Shown: positions 1 to 4,244 of the stretch, one piece after another | How the letters are laid out: every line of letters begins with the position of its first letter | How positions within the stretch are numbered: the stretch's first letter is position 1 | Assembly: GCA_023453725.1 (NCBI GenBank) | Contig: JAEXTB010000077.1 | Location: 1 to 5,775, forward strand | Direction of reading: 5' to 3' | Source: Bacillota bacterium | GTDB taxonomy: Bacteria > Bacillota > Clostridia > Christensenellales > CAG-138 | Length of the DNA: 5,775 nucleotides | The notes under the pieces: model-generated | What the model saw: the letters and a program-made list of their open reading frames with translations, nothing else | What the model was told of the DNA's origin: nothing | Databases searched by the model: none | Program-made: the position numbers and the translations under genes

Positions 1-64
1 TAATTTTCTCTGTGGTTTATGGAAAAATGGCAGCATTTTCCGGCGTATTTTTCGCAAATTTATG

Positions 65-86
65 TGTGTGTTATAACTATCACACA
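65..86. repeat. Inverted repeat upstream of the lipoprotein promoter, possible operator
   Basis: TGTGTG at 65-70 is mirrored by CACACA at 81-86 across a 10-base AT-rich spacer, and the right arm abuts the -35 box at 87. The dyad is centred about 46 bases upstream of the predicted transcription start, where an activator or a blocking repressor could act. The spacing does not fit the TGTGA-N6-TCACA pattern of CRP sites, so no regulator is named. It could be chance in a TG-rich stretch. Confidence 0.3.
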
Positions 87-115
87 TTGACTAAAACATA
101 TCGTTATGATATGAT
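87..115 (+). promoter_or_regulatory. Sigma-A-type promoter of the flavin lipoprotein gene
   Basis: The -35 box TTGACT (87-92) is separated by 17 bases from the -10 box TATGAT (110-115). A TG at 107-108 makes it an extended -10 element. Each box differs from consensus at one base, so this should be a strong promoter. The predicted start is near 122, giving a leader of about 124 nt. A palindrome TGTTAACA (121-128) lies on the predicted start site and could be an operator half. A further TTGACA at 131-136 has no matching -10 box. Confidence 0.75.
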
Positions 116-245
116 ACCTCTGTTAACAAATTGACACATTTTTGCCCTAATTGCTTGTCCGTCGGATTGTACGGAGTCCTGTATCAATGGTTTTGCCGCG
201 CAGAAACATGCGCTGACAAATACATTTACTTTTGGAGGTAGACAA
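116..245 (+). other. Long 5' leader of the lipoprotein gene
   Basis: About 124 transcribed bases precede the start codon. Two short hairpins can be drawn: TCCGT (158-162) with ACGGA (171-175), and GCGCA (198-202) with TGCGC (209-213) over a six-base loop. Neither has a T-tract and no known riboswitch core was recognised. The ribosome binding site GGAGGT (234-239) sits six bases before the ATG and is not covered by either hairpin. Confidence 0.4.
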
Positions 246-1961
246 ATGCGCAAACTGATTGCCCTGACGCTGCTTGCCCTGATGTTGCTGGGTACCGCAG
301 CCTGCAGCGCTCCGGCTCAGACCCCTGCCGAGACTCCTGCTGCCGCAGAAACCAAGACGCTTACCGGCGTAGGAAAAGGCTTTGGCGGTGAAGTCACCGT
401 TACCGTAACCCTCGAAGGCGACAAGATTGTCGACGTAAAAGCGGTCGGTGAAAAGGAAACCCCGAATGTTGGCTCCAAGGCCATCGATGAGCTTCCCGCA
501 AAGATCGTGGAAGCCGGTTCCGTGAACGTGGACGCCATCTCCGGCGCAACCGTTACCAGCAACGCGATCATTTATGCGATCAACAACGCGATGGATCCCG
601 CCGCTTATCCCGCTCCTGTTGAGGAAACCCCGGTTGCAGAAGGCCCCGCTACCATTGCGGCTGCGGAAGTCTACATGGGCTTTGGCCTCAATAATACCCC
701 GCGCGTAGGCCCCGGCAAAGACGATACGGAAGTTCCCGTATACAGCATCAACCAGGTGTTCGCCAATGTCCTCTTTGACGGCGAAGGCAAAATCCTGAAC
801 CTGTATATCGACCAGCTCGAGTACGCTACCCCCAACTATGACGGTGCGAGCATGCCCCACTTCTCCGGTTTCCCCGGCCAGGGCGGCTACAACAACGATG
901 AGAACCATGACGAGAAGGTAGACGGCAAGACTGCCGATACCGAGGAAAACTACATTGCCGAAGTCGGTGGCTGGGCCACCAAGCGCGACCGCGGCGATGC
1001 GTATGTCATGAATACCGGCACCTGGACCAAGCAGATTGAAACCTACCAGAAGCTGTTTGTCGGCAAGACCGTAGAAGAAGTCGAAGCCTGGTTCGCCAAG
1101 TACTGCTCCGACGTCAACGGCAGGCCCTTAAAGGCTGACTCCGACAAGCCCGAAGACCAGGCCAAGTATGGCGCGCTTTCTGAAGAAGATAAGCAGGTGC
1201 TTGCAGACGTTATCTCCAGCGCCACCATGAGCTTGAACGACGGCCACGGCAATATCCTTGCAGCCATCAAGGACGCGTTTGAAAACCGTGTTCCCCTTGA
1301 AATCACCTCTGCCGCAGCGGTTGGCTTTGGCCTTAACAACACCCCGCGCGTAGGCCCCGGCAAGGACGATACGGAGGTTCCCGTATACAGCATCAACCAG
1401 GTGTTTGCAAACACCCTCTTTGATGCGGACGGCAAGATCCTGGCCATCTACATCGACCAGCTCGAATACGCCACCCCCAACTATGATGGCGCGAGCATGC
1501 CCCACTTCTCCGGTTTCCCCGGTCAGGGCGGCTACAACAACGATGAGAACCATGACGCCAAGGTAGACGGCAAGACCGCCGACACCGAGGATAACTTCAT
1601 TGCGGAAGTCAGCGGCTGGGCCACCAAGCGCGACCGCGGCGAAGCGTATGTCATGAACACTGGCACCTGGACCAAGCAGATTGAAACCTATCAGAAGCTG
1701 TTTGTCGGCAAGACCGTAGAGGAAGTGGAAGCCTGGTTCGCCAAGTACTGCTCCGACGTCAACGGCAGACCCTTAAAGGCTGACTCCGACAAGCCCGAAG
1801 ACCAGGCCAAGTATGGCGCGCTTTCTGAAGATGATAAGCAGGTCCTCGCGGATGTTATCAGCAGCGCAACCATGAGCCTCCAGGACGGCCATGGCGATAT
1901 CCTCGCCGCCATCAAAGCTTCCTTTGACAAGCGCCAGGAGATCGAGCTCACCATCGGCTAA
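246..1961 (+). CDS. Multi-flavin FMN-binding lipoprotein with duplicated C-terminal domain
   Basis: This is a 571-residue surface lipoprotein, probably an extracytoplasmic electron carrier. Residues 1-20 form a lipoprotein signal (MRK, hydrophobic stretch, LGTAAC with C20 as the lipidation site), followed by an Ala/Pro/Thr-rich linker. Residues 37-116 form a classical FMN_bind domain like that of NqrC/RnfG, with GKGFGGEV, an E-T-P-N-V-G loop and DAISGATVTS at 96-105. In this family the Thr of SGAT (here T102) carries FMN through a phosphoester bond made by ApbE-type transferases. Two tandem repeats of 215 residues follow (about 145-359 and 360-571), 185 of 198 identical over their cores. Each holds a strand region VFANxLFDxxGKI and ends with DVISSATMS (T327, T542), which fits the D-x-x-S/T-S/G-A-T flavinylation pattern. 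Flavin at T327 and T542 is inference. Start: GGAGGT six bases upstream of ATG. It is monocistronic, with its own promoter and terminator. The redox partner is unknown. Confidence 0.88.
   Translation: MRKLIALTLLALMLLGTAACSAPAQTPAETPAAAETKTLTGVGKGFGGEVTVTVTLEGDKIVDVKAVGEKETPNVGSKAIDELPAKIVEAGSVNVDAISGATVTSNAIIYAINNAMDPAAYPAPVEETPVAEGPATIAAAEVYMGFGLNNTPRVGPGKDDTEVPVYSINQVFANVLFDGEGKILNLYIDQLEYATPNYDGASMPHFSGFPGQGGYNNDENHDEKVDGKTADTEENYIAEVGGWATKRDRGDAYVMNTGTWTKQIETYQKLFVGKTVEEVEAWFAKYCSDVNGRPLKADSDKPEDQAKYGALSEEDKQVLADVISSATMSLNDGHGNILAAIKDAFENRVPLEITSAAAVGFGLNNTPRVGPGKDDTEVPVYSINQVFANTLFDADGKILAIYIDQLEYATPNYDGASMPHFSGFPGQGGYNNDENHDAKVDGKTADTEDNFIAEVSGWATKRDRGEAYVMNTGTWTKQIETYQKLFVGKTVEEVEAWFAKYCSDVNGRPLKADSDKPEDQAKYGALSEDDKQVLADVISSATMSLQDGHGDILAAIKASFDKRQEIELTIG
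678..1322 (+). repeat. In-frame tandem repeat of the lipoprotein gene, copy 1
   Basis: This copy encodes residues 145-359. The period to copy 2 is exactly 645 bases (215 codons) with no indel. The first 198 residues differ from copy 2 at 13 positions, and residues 252-313 are identical. The tail (about 343-359) has diverged and acts as the linker to copy 2. Bases 1083-1186 match copy 2 at 103 of 104 positions, whereas 999-1082 carries five synonymous changes. This patchwork suggests recent duplication or gene conversion. Confidence 0.9.
1323..1958 (+). repeat. In-frame tandem repeat of the lipoprotein gene, copy 2
   Basis: This copy encodes residues 360-571 and ends at the stop codon, three codons short of a full period. 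It keeps every conspicuous motif of copy 1: GFGLNNTPRVGPGKDD, MPHFSGFPGQGGY, the D-x-N-x-D acidic loop, YCSDVNGRP and DVISSATMS. Most changes are conservative (E/D, Y/F, L/I), which points to continued selection on both copies. Confidence 0.9.
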
Positions 1962-1984
1962 ACAAAACGCATCTTAACTGAACC

Positions 1985-2022
1985 AACCGGACGGAGTCAT
2001 CGGCTCCGTCCGGTTTTGTTTT
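1985..2022 (+). terminator. Intrinsic terminator of the lipoprotein gene
   Basis: A perfect 12-bp stem (AACCGGACGGAG at 1985-1996 with CTCCGTCCGGTT at 2004-2015) encloses a seven-base loop and runs into TTTTGTTTT. It lies 23 bases after the stop codon, and the acetyltransferase promoter follows it, so the lipoprotein transcript should end here. Confidence 0.93.
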
Positions 2023-2043
2023 ATGGGTCTAATCTTGGATGGA

Positions 2044-2073
2044 TGGAAAAGACTGATTGCTCCGTGTTATAAT
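2044..2073 (+). promoter_or_regulatory. Extended -10 promoter of the acetyltransferase gene
   Basis: A consensus TATAAT (2068-2073) is preceded by TG at 2065-2066, giving an extended -10. The best -35 is the weak TGGAAA (2044-2049) with an 18-base spacer, so the TG element probably compensates. The predicted start near 2080 leaves only about 11 bases before the ATG at 2091. Confidence 0.6.
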
Positions 2074-2090
2074 CGTAGGAATGTAAAACC

Positions 2091-2876
2091 ATGCTCCCAT
2101 ATATAGAACAATTGATGCTTCGCACTGATCGGGAGCGACGATATCACGAAAAGGATATGGATGTTACCATGCAAAATCTGCAACAGGCGATGGACTACCT
2201 GCAGCAGGAAGCGCTGCTGCATATCGATATGCTCGAAACCATACGGCGCGGCAAAGCCGAGATTGTGGAGGCATCGCCTAAGGGCGTGCTGCTGTACCAT
2301 GTCGAATCGGACGTCTATATGATAAGCACACAGGACATTAATGCTGCGCAAAGTATGATTTCCCGCATACAAAGCGCGCAGCTTTTTGTTGTGCATCAGC
2401 CGTTCTGCCTGCCGCTGATAGAACAAAGGCTGGGTTTGCATCCCTCGCTTACTTGTGTACAGGCGGCTTACCTGAAAACCGAACCTGTTGTTATGGCGGT
2501 TGACGCAGCGGGCCGGATCGAGCGGCTTGATGAAAGCCACCTTACATTCATCAGCACATGGTATTCCCATGCGCAGGATACGGAGTATCTCCTGGAACGG
2601 CTCAACACAGGCGTGATATATGGCGCCTATGTGGAAGGTGAGCTTGCAGGATTTATTGGCGAGCATGCGGAAGGCTCCATCGGTATGCTTGAAATAATGC
2701 CGCAATTTCGCAGACGCGGTCTTGGCGAACAGCTTGAGGGCTATAAAACAAATCAGCATTTGCAGGCGGGGTTTGTTCCATTTGGGCAGATTGCAGTGGG
2801 GAATACGCCGTCCCTGGAACTGCAAAGAAAGCTTGGGTATACCATATCGGAAGATACAATCACCTGGCTTCATTAG
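2091..2876 (+). CDS. GNAT-family N-acetyltransferase (FR47-like)
   Basis: This is a 261-residue, probably cytoplasmic protein that should transfer an acyl group from acyl-CoA to an amine. The substrate cannot be read from the sequence. The GNAT fold is in the C-terminal third: a strand GVIYGAYVEGELAGFIGEH (about 174-192), a second strand GSIGMLEIMP, then the acetyl-CoA pyrophosphate loop RRRGLG (207-212) and the motif B stretch with N238, S241 and KLGY (247-250). The N-terminal 130 residues are mostly helical and less typical, perhaps a degenerate GNAT half or a substrate-specificity region, as in other 250-300-residue members. The ATG at 2091 is kept because the frame is open from there and codes plausibly, but its ribosome binding site is weak (AGGAA at 2077-2081) and overlaps the predicted transcription start. 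Later in-frame starts at 2115 and 2157 are possible. The gene is monocistronic, ending in the hairpins at 2884-2952. Confidence 0.85.
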   Translation: MLPYIEQLMLRTDRERRYHEKDMDVTMQNLQQAMDYLQQEALLHIDMLETIRRGKAEIVEASPKGVLLYHVESDVYMISTQDINAAQSMISRIQSAQLFVVHQPFCLPLIEQRLGLHPSLTCVQAAYLKTEPVVMAVDAAGRIERLDESHLTFISTWYSHAQDTEYLLERLNTGVIYGAYVEGELAGFIGEHAEGSIGMLEIMPQFRRRGLGEQLEGYKTNQHLQAGFVPFGQIAVGNTPSLELQRKLGYTISEDTITWLH

Positions 2877-2912
2877 CAAAAAGACCCCTTGCTTCTTTTT
2901 GAAACAAGGGGT
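2877..2912 (-). terminator. Terminator of the small secreted protein gene (minus strand)
   Basis: ACCCCTTG (2884-2891) pairs with CAAGGGGT (2905-2912), and an inner TTC/GAA pairing past one mismatch leaves a TTTTT loop. Read on the minus strand, the stem is followed by CTTTTTG (complement of 2877-2883), which fits termination of the gene ending at 2984. Read on the plus strand it is followed by TTTCTGTCT, a weaker tail, so it may also act in that direction. Confidence 0.75.
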
Positions 2913-2920
2913 TTCTGTCT

Positions 2921-2952
2921 GGCCCGGCAGTTTTTTCTTGCCGGGCCCTTTT
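2921..2952 (+). terminator. Terminator of the acetyltransferase gene (plus strand)
   Basis: GGCCCGGCA (2921-2929) and TGCCGGGCC (2939-2947) form a 9-bp GC-rich stem with a nine-base T-rich loop, followed by CTTTT. On the minus strand no T-tract follows the stem, so it is oriented for the plus-strand transcript. With the adjacent hairpin it separates two converging genes. Confidence 0.75.
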
Positions 2953-2983
2953 GCGGCGCATACGGAAATTTCAGAAAAGAAGT

Positions 2984-3430
2984 TTATTTCTTTTTATATT
3001 CCCGAATTGCCTTGGCGACGGCCTTGGCCTGCTTCTCTGTCAGGGTTCCGTTTTTCACAAGCTCAGCAAATGGCCCGTCTGCTTCCCGTTTGGATTTTTG
3101 CTCCTCGAAATAAGCCTTACGCTGTTCTTCGGTCATGGATTTGAGCTTGTCTCGTTCGGCTTTGCGCTCCTCCTGTTTTTGGCTGAAATACGCAAGCAGC
3201 TTGTCTCCTGTTTCGCGGGGGATGACGTTGTCGGCCACAAGCCCGTCGACAAATGCCTTGGCGGTTTTCTCATCAAACCGACGTTTCCCGTGCCGTTGTG
3301 CGGGATGCGAATCTTCTTTCCCGGCGGGCGCGTTCGTATACGATGCGATACCGCCGGAGGCGAGGGCCGAGCCGGATAGCGCGGCGGATAGGATGAAAAT
3401 GGACAGGAAAGCAATGATTTTCCTCTTCAC
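2984..3430 (-). CDS. Small secreted charged helical protein, DUF2680/YckD-like
   Basis: The product is 148 residues. Residues 1-24 form a Sec signal peptide (MKRK, hydrophobic core IIAFLSIFILSAAL, SALA before S25 as the likely signal peptidase I site), leaving a mature protein of about 124 residues. After a short polar linker come two similar helical modules: FVDGLVADNVIPRETGDKLL (60-79) and FAELVKNGTLTEKQAKAVAK (121-140). Both follow a 'hydrophobic helix, G/N-x-hydrophobic turn, T/E-x-x-A/G-x-K helix' pattern seen in DUF2680/YckD-type secreted proteins of Firmicutes. A Lys/Glu-rich helix (84-118), probably a coiled coil, joins them. No Cys or catalytic motif is present. Function is unknown, perhaps at the cell envelope. 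The start is GTG: AAGGAGGA lies seven bases upstream and no ATG fits the signal peptide. The gene converges on the acetyltransferase gene. Family assignment is from pattern memory only. Confidence 0.8.
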   Translation of the reverse strand: MKRKIIAFLSIFILSAALSGSALASGGIASYTNAPAGKEDSHPAQRHGKRRFDEKTAKAFVDGLVADNVIPRETGDKLLAYFSQKQEERKAERDKLKSMTEEQRKAYFEEQKSKREADGPFAELVKNGTLTEKQAKAVAKAIREYKKK

Positions 3431-3437
3431 TTTTTTA

Positions 3438-3446
3438 TCCTCCTTT
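3438..3446 (-). promoter_or_regulatory. Ribosome binding site that fixes a GTG start
   Basis: Read on the minus strand, AAAGGAGGA is followed by seven bases (ATAAAAA type) and GTG at 3430-3428. This near-ideal Shine-Dalgarno justifies the non-ATG start of the secreted protein gene. Confidence 0.85.
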
Positions 3447-3504
3447 TTCGATGCTATACGCTTTCACGTTGCAAATTACCCATGAACATGCGCCGTAAGT
3501 ATAG

Positions 3505-3524
3505 GCATACGCGATCGCATATGC
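3505..3524. repeat. 20-bp near-perfect palindrome, possible operator
   Basis: GCATACGCGATCGCATATGC reads the same on both strands except for one mismatched pair, with the core GCGATCGC. It lies about 75-94 bases upstream of the secreted protein's GTG and immediately upstream of the candidate -10 box at 3498-3503 on the minus strand. That placement suits a dimeric regulator, which is inference. Confidence 0.45.
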
Positions 3525-3696
3525 ACTATTTATGGTTGCCCAAATTCGTCCCGGAAAAACAGTTTAAAATTTTACGGAACCGGCTTAAATTTCATAAAGA
3601 TTTTAAAATCAGTATGAAAAAATGTAGAGGTGCTATGCCCAGAGAACATCAGAAAATGCACGTAAATTTTGAACAAAGCGGCATCTTAACCTAAGG

Positions 3697-3734
3697 AAAA
3701 CCCGCTGATATAGTCCTTCGGACTTTATCAGCGG
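3697..3734 (-). terminator. Second hairpin of a tandem terminator
   Basis: CCGCTGATA (3702-3710) pairs with TATCAGCGG (3726-3734) and, past a T-T mismatch, AGTCC (3712-3716) pairs with GGACT (3720-3724) around a three-base loop. On the minus strand GTTTT follows (complement of 3697-3701). It lies downstream of a first terminator at 3738-3765 and probably acts as a backup. On the plus strand no T-tract follows. Confidence 0.65.
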
Positions 3735-3737
3735 CCT

Positions 3738-3765
3738 AAAAAAGCCGCCTGCTCCTGGCGGCTTT
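3738..3765 (-). terminator. Terminator of the amidohydrolase/128-residue protein transcript
   Basis: AAAGCCGCC (3741-3749) and GGCGGCTTT (3757-3765) form a 9-bp stem with a seven-base loop. Read on the minus strand, six T residues close the structure, overlapping the stem end, 18 bases after the stop codon at 3784. On the plus strand the tail is TTTGTTCT, so it could stop transcription both ways. Confidence 0.88.
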
Positions 3766-3783
3766 GTTCTATGACCATGTGCA

Positions 3784-4170
3784 TTATATGCTGCAGCACG
3801 TATTGTGGGTGGAGATATATGGAGCGTATCCAAACAGTAAAAAATCCACACACGCTGCACCGGCCCCGGGGGCCGCTTCTGCAAATATCTTGAGCCCGAC
3901 GCCTGGCACCTGATAGGCGACCGAGCGGTTTTCGCCGGGCAAGAGCGTGACCTCATCAAGGCACGAGACCAATTCCTCGCCCGCCGTCACAACAAGCCGC
4001 AGCGTTACCGGAACACTGGAAGAATTGCGGCTGTCACATGCCATACGGATGGCGGGGTAAGCCGAAACGCATACGCCCCGGGGAAAGCGGGCAGTTAAAT
4101 CAACGACGGCTCCGGCGGGTATCGCCACAGCGCCAGGCGCGGTTCTAAAAATCAATCTGGTTCCCTGCAT
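3784..4170 (-). CDS. Hypothetical beta-rich 128-residue protein
   Basis: The family is not recognised. The product has no signal peptide or membrane segment. It alternates short hydrophobic strands with turns: RLIFRTAP, AVAIPAGAVVDLTARF, GVCVSAYPAIRMACDSR, SSVPVTLRLVVTAGEELVSCLDEVTLLPGENRSVAYQVPG, VGLKIFAEAAPG and AACVDFLLFGYAPY. This suggests one small beta-sandwich, with the PGxN...Y-x-VPG segment as its most distinctive part. Six cysteines are present, including a pair near the C-terminus (NTCCSI). An in-frame TTG lies two codons upstream, but GGGAGGA is nine bases from the ATG and only four from the TTG, so the ATG at 4170 is preferred. The gene lies 74 bases downstream of the amidohydrolase on the same strand and is followed by a strong terminator, so co-transcription is likely. 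A stem-loop covers its ribosome binding site. A role with the amidohydrolase is conjecture. Confidence 0.65.
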   Translation of the reverse strand: MQGTRLIFRTAPGAVAIPAGAVVDLTARFPRGVCVSAYPAIRMACDSRNSSSVPVTLRLVVTAGEELVSCLDEVTLLPGENRSVAYQVPGVGLKIFAEAAPGAGAACVDFLLFGYAPYISTHNTCCSI

Positions 4171-4200
4171 ATACAAAATCCTCCCATATGGACTTTGTAT
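4171..4200 (-). promoter_or_regulatory. Stem-loop over the ribosome binding site of the 128-residue gene
   Basis: On the minus strand ATACAAAGTCC (4200-4190) pairs with GGATTTTGTAT (4181-4171) across an eight-base loop. As RNA all 11 pairs form, with one G-U. The stem ends directly at the ATG (4170-4168). The Shine-Dalgarno GGGAGGA is split between loop (GGGA) and stem (GGA), so folding should hamper initiation. As DNA it is an 11-bp inverted repeat with one mismatch and could equally be a protein operator. Confidence 0.6.
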
Positions 4201-4209
4201 ATACTATGA

Positions 4210-4222
4210 TTTCTTAAAGAAA
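4210..4222. repeat. Short palindrome in the spacer between the last two genes
   Basis: TTTCTT and AAGAAA flank a single central A. It lies between the amidohydrolase stop and the ribosome-binding-site stem-loop. The stem is AT-only apart from one G-C pair and has no T-tract, so it is not a terminator. A binding site is possible but unsupported. Confidence 0.25.
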
Positions 4223-4244
4223 CCGGTGACGGATATATATGGCG

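Larger units (their letters stand above)
3431..3701. other. Intergenic region with palindromes, no convincing gene
   Basis: Nearly 350 bases separate the secreted protein gene from the 128-residue gene. A near-perfect 20-bp palindrome lies at 3505-3524, and AT palindromes TAAAATTTTA (3565-3574) and GATTTTAAAATC (3599-3610) lie in the AT-rich middle. A minus-strand TATACT (complement of 3498-3503) is the best -10 for the secreted protein gene, but its -35 (GTGCAT) is poor. A plus-strand frame of 70 codons (3482-3694) has no ribosome binding site and an unremarkable basic product, so it is not called. A regulatory RNA ending at the hairpins 3702-3765 cannot be excluded. Confidence 0.5.

Noticed and set aside
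63..86. CRP/FNR binding site upstream of the lipoprotein promoter
   Set aside because: The TGTG and CACA half-sites are ten bases apart, not eight, so the dyad is kept only as an unnamed possible operator.
116..245. Riboswitch (for example an FMN riboswitch) in the long leader
   Set aside because: Only two short weak hairpins are visible, with no conserved FMN-aptamer core and no terminator or anti-terminator.
147..908. Long antisense reading frame opposite the lipoprotein gene, with a similar one at 1128-1553
   Set aside because: Both mirror the same part of the duplicated repeats, which is why they share their first residues. They have no ribosome binding site and the plus strand has clear domain matches.
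678..1958. Mobile element or CRISPR-like repeat
   Set aside because: The repeats are in-frame protein-coding domain duplications with no terminal inverted repeats, transposase or spacers.
2067..2879. 270-codon antisense frame covering the whole acetyltransferase gene
   Set aside because: It has no recognisable motif or upstream ribosome binding site, while the plus-strand frame has clear GNAT motifs, a promoter and a terminator.
2722..3144. Plus-strand frames running from the acetyltransferase end through the terminators
   Set aside because: They cross two strong hairpins and lie opposite the secreted protein gene. Their composition is typical of out-of-frame translation.
3482..3694. 70-codon plus-strand frame in the intergenic region
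   Set aside because: No ribosome binding site precedes it, it runs over the 20-bp palindrome and AT-rich palindromes, and the product is a His/Lys-rich string without family resemblance.
3635..3694. 19-residue peptide starting after AGAGGTG
   Set aside because: The spacing is only about four bases and the product has no hydrophobic or toxin-like character. Support is too weak.
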